Under the pieces are notes generated by a model that saw only the letters and a program-made list of their open reading frames with translations, made no database searches and was not told where the DNA came from. A program made the translations under genes and the position numbers. Positions 47,701-58,544 of a stretch of DNA of 63,557 bases are shown here, piece by piece (position 1 is the first letter of the stretch; each line of letters starts with the position of its first letter). Location of the stretch: positions 277,351 to 340,907 of the forward strand of contig FN647768.1 of assembly GCA_000310025.1 (NCBI GenBank), read 5' to 3'. This DNA is from Ectocarpus siliculosus. Taxonomy: Eukaryota; Sar; Phaeophyceae; Ectocarpales; Ectocarpaceae.

Positions 47701-50700
47701 GAACCTGTTCCGCCGAGCGCCCGCGCGCCAACACGCCCACAGAGTTCCGCTTGAAAAACGTTTTCTTCTTTCTCCCATGACACTACACAGAGGCAATAGC
47801 GCTTCTATGACTAGTCCTTGCTCAGGATACTGTAAAATGATAACTGAAAAGTGGTGTTTTTGTTCCCCCAGCATACCAAACGGAGGCAATAACTCAGCTT
47901 GCTTCTTAGTTAGTCATCGCTCAGAATACAGAACAACCAAATAGTAAAGCTTAGAAAACAGGCCGACATCGGATGTATTCCGTACCTGGTGAAGATAATC
48001 TCCAAGTCGTCGTCAGTGGTGACCGGGTTGAGCTTGCACACGAACAGAACGTTCTCCGGCGGCTTCATGTCCGCATCGGGGAGATCTCCGATCATCTCCA
48101 GGACCACAGCGTTAGACCTCGCCGTCTTTTCTCTCAGCTGAAGCAGCCATTCATGGTCACGCCGCGCGCGAACAACCGACGAAAGAAATTAAAGGTTATG
48201 ACGATCGACGTTAGTTTTGCGAACGCGGGAGGCCGGCGCGCTACGTTCGATCGCTCGGATAAACCGCGGCATTGATAATGCAAAAGGAGGCGTATCTGCG
48301 TGAACAAATTAAACGCCATGACCAAATTGGAAGTGTACCGGAGCCGCGTCATCATCAAAGATGCAACTGAAAGGTCGAGGTCGACTACCGAATTAGGATG
48401 CAAAATTGAAGCCATACGCGCGTCACCGTAGCTCGCGAGACCATCCGTTTGTGCTTCTGTCTCGTTGGCTATCTACATGCCATTTCGTTTGTTGAGTTAC
48501 AGCCTTGCCTTACAATACACCCCGCCCCGGCGACGTATCATCTTGCGGCGCTACTTTTCCACTATCTGTCTAGCTCGTTTGCTCGTGGTTTGATTGATCG
48601 CCACAGCTTAGAACAACATCCACAATCGCCACTACTAACGTCACCAAAACAAGGCAACCACATATAGCAACAATATCAGCAACAGCGACGACAACATCCA
48701 CACAACCGCCACAACTAACGCCACCAAAACAAGGCGACCGCGAGTAGTAACAACACCAACACCAACAACAACAACAACGTCATCAACAGCAACGACAACA
48801 AAGCAACAACCAGACAAATTTCACGCCGTCGTGCCTGCTTCTCCCTCTCGAGCTCCGTCCTCTCGTCGGCCTCCAAGGACACCTTGTCCAGCGCTCCCAG
48901 GCGCAGCGCCACTTTTTCCTCCTCAGGTCGGTCGCGCAAAGGGGACTCATCGGGAACCACAAGCTGTTTTCACCAAAAACGAAAAAACGTCAAACCGGCA
49001 CCACCGGGCGAACGGAGAGACAGGCCATTGAGGCATGCGTAGGAACATGCAAGCGGAATCTTCAATTGACCGGTTTGGCCGAAGCAGAACGGCAGGAAGT
49101 CTTGGACCGGAACCAGTCGAAAAACGAAGCGACCAATCGTTAACGCCCAAGTTCAAGGAGCGCCTGACAGCAGCTAGTTCGCAGCGTCGACCGCTGACAA
49201 GGATGATATCGTGCATGCTGTGGGAGATAGGGGTATCGTCTTCGTCATCTGTCTAAAGGCTAGAACACCCTGCAGGCAACCACCAGCAAGAGTCACAGGG
49301 GCGTCTACCCAGCCATCTACTATTTGTTTGAAGCGGGTCGCGGGCGCAAGAAAACCATCAGGTTTGCCACCTCTTCACCAGTGCAAATCGGTGTGAGACA
49401 GCAGTTGGTCTCGTTTATTCGACCGCTTTGCTATCGGAAAGGGGGTCGACATCAACAATATCGAGTAATCATCTAATGTATCACCGTCGCTCGTCAACGT
49501 TGCCATGCTGATCATCACCCTCTCGCCATCCATGTTAATAGCCATCGTCATCACCAGCAACAAAAAACCCGTTATGACGGCTGCAGGCAACCTCCCTTCG
49601 CAAGGGACTATTTGTCATCACCATGCTGGCAACCACCCTTCACAGGGGTCGATATATCACCACTATGGCAGGTAACCCTCCCTTCGAAAGGGACGATTTA
49701 TCACCACAATGCTGGCAACCACCCTTCACAAGGGTCGATATATCACCACTATGGCAGGTAACCCTCCCTTCGAAAGGGACGATTTATCACCACAATGCTG
49801 GCAGCCACCCTTCACAAGGGTCGATTTATCAATCATTGCCCTCCCTTCGCAAGGGATGATCTATCACCACAATCCTGGCAATCACGCTTCACAGGGATCG
49901 ACTTATCATCACTAAAGCAGGTTACCCTCCCTTCGGAAGGGATGATTTATCACCACAATACTGGCAACCACCCTTCACAAGGGTCGATATATCATCACTA
50001 TGGCAGGTTACCCTCCCTTCTTGAAGGGCCGATTTACCATCACTACACAGGTTAACCTACCTCCGGAAGGGTCGATCATCATTGATGTAATTTTCATGTG
50101 AAGACAACAACAACGCAGTTAACATCCCTTCGGAAGGGTCGATTTACCATCACCACGCAGGTTGACCCCCCTTCGGAAGGGCCGATTTATCATCGCTATA
50201 CAGGTTAACCTCCCTCCCTTGGGGAAGTGTCGATCGTACCTGAGGCGGGTCGTCGAACGGGTCGTCCAGGACGTATGTGTGCAGGATGCGAATGTCGCGG
50301 TACGGCCTCCCGTTGTCGTCGCAGAACTGCCCGTTTATCTCCTCCAGGGTTTCCATCCCCTCCATCACCTAGGGGTAAGAACAATATGAGCGAGTCATCA
50401 CAAAAGACAATTGCATCACACGGAAATGTTCACAGCAGGGTGCGTTTTGGCCCTCCATCTACGCATCATCGCGGGGAAGAAAGGAAAAAAAGCGAGCCAC
50501 GACAGACCATTGCAACACGCGGAAGTGCTCACAGAAGGACGTGTTTCGGCCCTCCATCTACGCATCGAGGGGAAGAAAGGCAAAAACGCTAGTCACAAGA
50601 GAGAGACCATTGCAACACACGGAAGTGCTCACAAAAGGGCGTGTCGGTCTTCCATCTACTTGTTCGCATCGCAGGGAAGAAGAAAAACGCGAGTCACCGA

Positions 50701-53007
50701 TGACCATTGCAAAACTCGGAAACGCTCACTGAAGGGTGTTTTGGCCCCTCCATCTATAGGGTCGTCGCAACGAGCCGGGTCCAGACACACGCTGGAAGCC
50801 AGCATGCTCGATGAAGGAACGTGCGGCATCCACCACAAAAAATAACATCATGCGACCGTTAGACAAGGAGGAAAAAGTCAGCTTGACGCGAATTTCAGAC
50901 ACACACATCCGCTGCTGCTGATGCTGCTTATTCTGCCGCCGTGTGCAACGCCATACCTTGGCGAACACGGTGTGCTTGCCGTCGAGGTGTTGCATGTCAT
51001 CGCCGCGCATGGAGAAAAAAAACTGAGAGCCGTTCGAGTTGGGCACCCCCATGTTGGCCATCGACAACAGGCCGGCCTCGTCGTGCTTGCGGCTCGTAGC
51101 GCTGATTTCGTCCTCGAAAAATCTTTGGCGCGAGGCAAAATACGTCAGAGATCGACATAAGACGGCGAAATTTTGTGACGGTTCGTAATTTTTTGCGGAT
51201 GACACCGCGACATGCTCCGAACGCCTGTCTGGGGTATTGTTGTCACAGTTGTTGGTGATGATTTTCATTGCGCTCGCCTCAACACTCTCCACCATGGTCA
51301 CAAGCCGGTCGATCGCGGATCGTTCGCCAAAATACCCCCACCAGATCAGCGAAAACAGCAGCCGCATTCGACGCACACGATGCGGGAAAACACCCACAAG
51401 CATACTTGTAGAGAGCGACGAAGCCCACGGGGAAGGGTGTCCTCTATATCCAAAAGAGCTACCGCCTCAAAGAAGAGGACGTGGTCCAAACTCGTCCAGC
51501 CAAAGGACAGCACCACTCAAAAACATTGGTCATGTCAGTCAGCCTGTACACAATTCCACACCGCTTGATTTTGGAGCGACGGTTTTTCCCTTCGTGGTGG
51601 TGGTACACGACACAACTTATCGCCGAAAACGAACAGGTATGCATACGAGAATATACAAACGTACGTCAAGAGTATATACGCCTGTTGGCGAACTCATCAT
51701 GCACGAGACCAAAACGAGCGCACTCCCAATCCCTTCGCACTCACCGGGCTTGCTCGCCGTACATGAGGCCGTACACCGACGTGCCACCTTTGCCCGTAGC
51801 GGTGGGATCCCCCGCCTGTATCATGAAGTTTTGCTGTACGTTGTAGAAAAGGCAGCCATTGTAGTACCTTTAAAAGTCGAAAAGAACGGGGGGGGGGGGG
51901 GGGGGCTTGACATGTGTGCCCCGTGCAAAATTGCACTACAATGCATGGTTGTGCAAGAACTCTCTAAAAACAGTGGCAGGGTGACCACGACGTAAACGGG
52001 TGGTGCGTTGCGCCGTGACACGTTAATAAACAGCGAGCCAGCTGCATACGAGCTTTCTCGGGTATGGGATGCGATTCTGGGACTCAGAAAGCCGCTTTTT
52101 CCAAGCTCAAAGAACAATCGAACAAGATATATTTCGTTCAAAGATGCCGTGCAAGAGAGCGTAGAGTCAAGTGCTGAAAAAAGTGAGAGTTTCAAGTTTT
52201 TATCGATTATCGCATCATTTTGTCTTCTCCACGCCTAACGAGGTCTAGTCTACACCTCTACCAGAAGTAGTTCTTGTCAAGTCTATGTGGGCAACGAACC
52301 ACCTTCATCTGTGAGGTCTCACCTCACCTTTGATGGCACCGGAAACAAGAACATGTTGCTTCGAAAGGCGAGAACCGCTGCACACTATGAACCGTGCTAC
52401 TCTACCACAGGAAAAAGGCAACCAGTTCCTTTAATTCGGACTACTGGCGAGACAGGCAGAGGAAGCCATGTGCTTTCGGATGAATTACCACAAGGGAGGT
52501 TATCATTCAGTTTTCAACAATGGTCGATGCGGGCCGTAAAGGTGAATTTCGACCATTAACATGTGGGTACCACGTTTTCCGCAGGTCTGGCACCACTACC
52601 CCGCTTGTTGTACTCCGCGCTGGCCGATTGTGTGCGCACCACGACAGACCACTGCCGCATAAATAACCCTCCCGCTGCGCCCAAAACCACCTACTCACAA
52701 TTACGAGCAGACTGCCCAAGAGATATGACTCGCCTTGCTCGCTTCCATAATAAAGCCTCGCAGGGCAGCACACACCACGGTCTGTCCCGTGCCACTGCGC
52801 TTTGCATCCATCCTTGCTACAAGATTACCATGGTACCAGTAGTTTTGAAAGTGCTGCTACAAGTACGGCAGTCGATCGCTACCCCACCGTCTTCGACGCT
52901 CACTTGATCTTGCAGAGCTTGAGGAAGTTCTTTGCTGCGAGCGGGGCGTCTTCGCAGAACAGATCCACCACCACCTCCCCGAGCGAGGTCTCAATCATCA
53001 CCGACAT
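44738..53007 (-). CDS. PPIL4: PPIL4-type cyclophilin: PPIase domain, RRM and basic charged tail
   Basis: Nine exons: 53007-52904, 51867-51745, 51122-50957, 50368-50240, 48963-48825, 48130-47986, 47704-47605, 45911-45832, 45521-44738, about 589 residues. The start is [17 protein letters not shown]. The cyclophilin domain shows [50 protein letters not shown] and [10 protein letters not shown], then [18 protein letters not shown]. Next come [20 protein letters not shown] and the RRM, with [19 protein letters not shown] (RNP2) and [11 protein letters not shown] (RNP1). [20 protein letters not shown] closes the RRM. The tail of about 250 residues is Arg/Asp/Gly/His-rich with RDRSRSRS-like runs. 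Family knowledge: nuclear, spliceosome-associated peptidyl-prolyl isomerase. The classical catalytic Arg position in the PPIase (FxxQ stretch) is not conserved as in cyclophilin A, as in PPIL4 generally. The junction between exons 5 and 6 is uncertain: an acceptor at 48137 is also possible. Confidence 0.93.
45955..46040 (+). repeat. Dispersed tRNA-like repeat, copy 5
   Basis: Reads GTACTCATTTGTTGC, GCCTTAGTCATTTGACC, ATTGACCACGCGTCCC, GAGACGGAGCACCGTTCC. It matches the family in plus orientation and lies in PPIL4 intron 8, next to a poly-G run (about 45941-45956). Confidence 0.6.
45982..46884 (-). other. Two same-strand open frames inside a PPIL4 intron
   Basis: 46398-45982 starts at ATG ([19 protein letters not shown], 138 residues), its end overlapping the tRNA-like repeat. 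46884-46462 (139 residues downstream of its first alternative start, with no early ATG) reads [19 protein letters not shown] and [17 protein letters not shown]. Both look coding in composition, but neither belongs to PPIL4, whose exons 47605 and 45911 join in phase across them. No family recognised. They could be remnants of an inserted element or retained host sequence. Confidence 0.3.
49590..50235. repeat. Hairpin-bearing minisatellite, about 43 bp units paired into 86 bp
   Basis: At least fourteen units, each holding a short palindrome of the form CCCTTCnnAAGGG followed by (T/A)CGAT(T/A)TATCA(T/C)CAC. Alternate units differ (GGCAGGTAACC versus TGCTGGCAACC), giving an 86 bp higher-order period. 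The array lies in PPIL4 intron 4 and stops within a few bases of the exon 4 donor at 50240. Confidence 0.9.
50400..50770. repeat. Tandem repeat, about 95-105 bp units, four copies
   Basis: Units share CCATTGCAACACACGGAAG, TGCTCACA(G/A)AAGG, GGCCCTCCATCTACGCATC and GGGGAAGAAAGGCAAAAA. The array lies in PPIL4 intron 3, on the other side of exon 4 from the hairpin minisatellite. Confidence 0.85.
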
Positions 53008-54499
53008 CTCTACGCAGACAACAAGCGGGAAGGGGCACATGCGTGGTAGGGGGAAGTCGCGTGGCGTGGGTGTGGGTGTAGTCTACAGCGGGAGTGTAAG
53101 CTGCAAGGGGGGTGTTGTAGTAATAGTAGTAGTTGCCCAATTGAGTGCTTCACACGGGACTGCAAACCAAGGGATGTTCAGCAAAGTGGAGGGCAGGCAC
53201 TACGGGATGCAGCTCTACGATGGGAGTTCCGTCAACGAAACGCAAATTAATTTCCTTTCGGCGAGAGTCAATCTCGCAATCCATGTCTGCTGAGAAAAGG
53301 AACAGGCATCGTAGCAGACGCTGTATCCACGAAACAGGAGAACAGCTTAGACGACCACCTGAGACGAAGCCTTCGGTCGGACCTACAAATTACGTTCCGT
53401 GCAAACTTATTTGTGGTTTCGCCTCTCTTGGGGCTGCTCAACATTTCCCTTTTGTTGTATGATGTTTCAGGTCTTTGGGACGACACACACACGCAGGAGC
53501 GCGATCCATTGTGTTGGTCGTTCTATGGCTTGTTTCTACGCCAACACACGGAGATATAGCTGCTGCTGTGTCTTTGATCCTTTCCACCAGAATATCCTCT
53601 TCATCTGCGCAAGCGTGCAACCTCGCCGCTCTAACGTGCTATCCTGTGCCCGCTCTACATACAATATGTACATTCCCCGGAGGACGGCAACAGGGAAGCT
53701 GGGTGGGCCGTTGGTCTCTGAGAGCTGTTTTTTGTGCCCAAAAGCCATTCCAAGGCAAGATGAAAGAGAGCGCATCGTCCAATCGGAGTGGCGACTCCAC
53801 CACCCACTCGTGCGTATTTGGGTGTCGACAGAGATGTCTACATAGCAGTGCGAGCGGTCGTTATAGTGTTCGGGGCTAAGGGAGATGCAGCACACAAGGT
53901 CCGGTGTCATGGTCGTTGAGTGTAGAAGAGGATTGCCGCGAAAGCATCAACGCCCCATGGGCAGGCAGGCGGGTAGCAACACCTGGGGTGCACCTTACAA
54001 AACCTTTCGTGGGCATACAGGGCTACGCCAGAGTTGCGTCACTAACAAGCATCAGTTTTGGGTGCATCCCCCCTGTCTTACCTTGCCAAAGGTGGTCCCG
54101 GCTGTCCTTGGCCGCCCGCTCGGGCACACCCGACAGGCCTTATTCCGCCGCACCTCCGCTCAAGATTTTCGCTTTAGTTTAGCTGTGTAGTCGTTCTTCC
54201 ACCTTTGCAACCCAAAACTTACGAGCAGCGACTACCTTCGAGCCCAGCCGGTGTCTATGCCGAGTCTGTTGCCCTCTATCTGCTATCCCTGTGTCTGCCG
54301 CCGCTGCGGTGTGTGTGTCATTATGACAGTGCTGGGGGGGGGAGTCGCGCGATGATTTCTTGAGGGGGGGTGCTCAATCGCGGCTGCTTCTCGCTGCTGC
54401 AATCGCGGCTGCCTCCGCGGGAGCGTGTGCAACCCCACCTTTGGGGAGCAGAGAGCGGCGTGTGAGGGCCGCGTGGAGCAACTGCAAGGCTGACACACC
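53008..54499. promoter_or_regulatory. Shared divergent upstream region of PPIL4 and DCAF1
   Basis: About 1.5 kb between the PPIL4 start codon (minus) and the candidate DCAF1 start codon (plus), so both promoters should lie here. No TATA box or other motif can be assigned with confidence. Open frames on both strands are unremarkable. Confidence 0.4.
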
Positions 54500-57400
54500 A
54501 TGGAGGGAAGACGGGCTGTGTGGAGTGGGAGCGGCGGCGGCGGAAATGTTTTCCGAGGACCTATATCGGTGAGAGCCTCTCTCATCTTCCCGTACCTGTG
54601 TACTCGAGTCACTCCACTATAATTTGGGGACCCAACCGCGAGCCGTTCCTGGCTGCGAGTGCCTGCACCAATATTAGCAGCCGCAGCAGCACTACTGTAC
54701 CCCGGCGCACAATCAGGAATACCTAGCGATGCATCGCAATACAACGTTATGTACGCCACCATTTTGATCATTGCCATCCTTTCACACTTTGGTGATGCAG
54801 CACTTTGGGCCCACTGCGCACACTTCCCCAGCCCGTCGCAGTTCAACTCCAACGGTTTGCCGAACGGGCTTGTTGCTGGAGAGAGCTTGTAGCAGCAGCT
54901 TCCTGTCGACGAGTGTATTTGTAGTGGAGAATGCAGAAGCAAGACGGGTGGGATTGGAGATGGTCAATTTTGAACGTTGCAGCCGTATTCCCCCCAAGTT
55001 GACTGTGTTGCTCGCCAGACGCCGACTTCTCGCTGCAGGTGCCTCATGCGACTACATACAGGCAGGTTGTACGCAGTCGTCCACGTCGCGCTTGTGTGTT
55101 CGCCCATCCCTTGACTGCGTCGAGATATTCGCTAGCTTGGGGTGTGGGGTTGCCCAGCGACTCTAAGGACTTTCACATCCATCGCTTTTCTTGTCGTAGT
55201 GTATCTAACAAAATCGAGGATTTCCGCGTCACTGCGATAGTGCCGTTGCCGACTTGTCAGCGGGGCAATCAGGGACTCTCCGCCACTTACTTACCCGGAA
55301 CAATAGTTGTCTTGCTTGACCGCCAACTGTGCTAATACCCGTCAGCCATGTTGTCAAGTCCCGCCGCCAGATAGCGCTGGCTGAGTACAGTCTAATGAAC
55401 TAGCCTTAATCCAGCAATGGACGAACACGTTATCCACCGGCAACAACGGCGCCACCGAACCATGTTTTGGTTTGTGTACAAAGGCGGAGCGCGTGAGACT
55501 CCAGGCGCTCGCCAAGGAGTTCGCAAGCCTGTTGGCAGAGGCGGTCAAGAGCGCGTCTACTCCTACGGCGGGGGAAGGGGCGCAGGGCAACTCCATACCG
55601 GAGCCCAAGCACTTCTGGCTCGTGCCCGTGCTGCACAGGCTCGCGGACATCGCGGAGCGATTGGAGGTGTGTGCCTAATTAGTTGATGGATTTCGCTGCA
55701 ACGTATCCCGTGCGACTGATGTGATATTATTTCGAAAGAGTAGTCTCTCTTTGATGGTCTGTACATTCTCTGAACAAGGTTGCTCACGGATACAGCAGAG
55801 GTGGGCCCGGTTTAGCGGCCCCTATACTTGTAGTGTCCGGAAATGAATCTGGTCGCTATTCAGGGCACGTCGCTATAGGCACGTAGCGACTGTAGGTAGG
55901 GGTGCAGTGGGGCCACGAGACTTGATGGTCGCTGTACAGGGCATGCCGCTCAACAGGTGGTCGCTACACCGGGCGCACCGCTACTGCTGTAATGAGACGA
56001 ACCGGAGGATGGCGTGGGGATGTGTGAAGGCAGGTCCTCAAGATTCTCTCGACATGCTTGCAAGGACTACATGCGTGAAGGGCGTGGGAACGCTGTTTCT
56101 CGACATTATTCAGAATGACTGCATGTGCCAGAATGAAAATGCATGCGTTTGCTGGTAGGTACCTCCCCTTTACGTTGGCCCGTGCTCGCCCGCTCCACCC
56201 GTGAAGACGTGGGGGGTGGGAACACAGCAGTCAGTAGTCGCGGTCGCGAAAAAGCGTGTGCTTGCGAATCAGTTCTGTACGCTTCTGTGGGTATGAGATG
56301 AAGGGACAAGGGGGTACCGTTGTTGCATAGTTTCATGTAAGCAATCGGGGGTGGGAACACAGCAGTCAGTAGTCGCGGTCGCGAAAAAGCGTGTGCTTGC
56401 GAATCAGTTCTGTACGCTTCTGTGGGTATGAGATGAAGGGACAAGGAGGTACCGTTGTTGCATAGTTTCATGTAAGCAATCGGGTATTCCTTGGAGCAGC
56501 AGCAACTTTGAAAAGCTTGTGCTTGCGAATCAGTTCCGTGGGCTGCTGTGGGTGTGAGATGAAGCGCGAAAGGGGTGTTGTTGATGCACAGCATCATGTA
56601 CCTAAGCAGCAACCACCTGAAGTAAACCGAGACTTGCGTCACTGCCACAGCTACCTCGACACATGTACAATATTTCTCAACAAGCGCGTCTCCCCCCTCA
56701 TTGCGCCTCAGGCGTCGTACTGCCGGCAGCCGGGCGTCAACGTCTTCGAGAACCGCAGATACATGTACCCGATCGGGCAGGCCATTCGCCTGGCAACGAT
56801 GGGCACGGTCGACGACGACCGATACAGCCAGCCCACCCGCTTCGTCACCAGCGTCCTCTTCGGCCTGTTGAGGAGCGGGGGAGGGGTGGGCGGCGGGGCT
56901 ATCGTGCTGGCCGCGGTGTGCAGGTGCGGTTGGTGTTTTACTTTGCTTGGGTTGGCAGGCGTTTTGTTTCTCCTCTTGCGAATGGTGGGAGAGGGGAAAC
57001 GAGGTGCCAAGCGGCAGCAGTAGTGACGCCGACAGAACTTCGCGGGAAACGTCTGTCTATTTTGGTTCTTCCTTGTCCAGAGTGCCTACGGCTTGTTGTT
57101 GTCGCGTCAGAGTACCCCCCCCGTCCACACCAGCCAGAGCAACTGGCTAAGTCAATCGAAACCCATGAATTGGATGACTTGTGTTTCCAACGGTGCGGGT
57201 CCGTGGGGCCCGCCGGGCCAAGTCTACCCCACTGCCTTTTTACGGATCGACTGATGTTTGCGGATTTGTGTTCTTTGTGGTGCGGTGTGGCTCGCTGGGC
57301 TCTTCGGGTCTGCACGCGTCAGCTGTGTGGGCTATTCTCCCATGAAGCTTCTCTTAGTAGAGTGTCGTTCGGTGAGGTGGTTCGCTGGGCTCTTCGGGTC

Positions 57401-58504
57401 TACACACGTCGGCGGTGTAGGTTGTTCGAGCTTGGAAAGCGTCACGGCTGGCGGTCACTCTTTCGATCTTTCTCTCTCACCTTCCATTACCCCTTGGATG
57501 ACACTTCTGTGCTGCCATGAGCCCGTTTTAAGTCACAAGGACAATTTACCTATGTTTTCGGGTACATTCTGAGCTCTCATGAGGCCGCCCATTCCGGAGG
57601 GCGCCCTAGTGTCATCACCCATGTGATGTGTGTGTGTGTTTGACGAATCGATCATACGGAACCCCCCCCCTCCTCCTCCTCCTTAGGTTCCTGTGTGCCG
57701 TATCGATGGCCACGGTGGACCAGGGCTCCCGTACCGCCCCCCCGCCCCCGATCCCCTCCCTTCTCAGCGAGGAGATCGAGATCTACGAGCAAGTGCTGTC
57801 GTGGGCACGGGGAGGGGCACCGCCTGCCTCCGGCGGCGGTGGTAGCTTCGACGCGGCCGCTGCGCAAGCGGCGATGGAGAAGGGGCGGGAACTGGTCCGC
57901 TCGAATATGAGGGCTGCCAACCCGGAAGAGGGCAGCAAGAGCGGCGGCGGGGACAAGGGGAAGGGCAAAGCGAAGGTGCCGAGGACGGCGGCGGCGGAAC
58001 AAGCGGCTGGGGGAGCCGCAGGAGGAGGGAGTGCCTCGTCTGGGGGGGGCACCGAGGTTTCCGAGGCAGAGGGGGCGGGTGCCGGGAGTGATGTTGCGCC
58101 CGGAACGACAGCGCCAGCAGAGTCCCCAGAAGCGACGGTAGCAGCGGCGGCAACAATGCCGCCGACGGCGGCAGAGGTCCTGGCCGACCGTGCGTCAGCG
58201 GAGGCGGAGCTGAGGGCCCACGCGACGGGGCTCCTCGCGGCCGGGCTCCTCTCCAGGGAGCTGTCCGACCTCATCGTCAACAAGGGCTTCGCGGCCCACC
58301 TGGTCCAGAGGCTGAGGGAGGGACCGGTGGCGGACCACCTGCGGGCCGAGGCCGCCAAGGAGCACCACCGGAAGGCGTCGTCAGGCGACGGCCTGGCGCG
58401 GGACGGGGGAGGGTCTGCGGCTGGGAATAGCGGGGACCCGTCGGTGGCCGTCGGCACCGCGGCTGGTTCTGCCGCCGCTGCCGGCGGCGGCGACGGCGCT
58501 GCTG

Positions 58505-58544
<40 letters not shown>

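Noticed and set aside
49590-50235. Regular palindromic repeats that superficially resemble a CRISPR array
   Set aside because: The whole unit repeats, there are no unique spacers or cas genes, and it lies in an intron of a eukaryotic gene.
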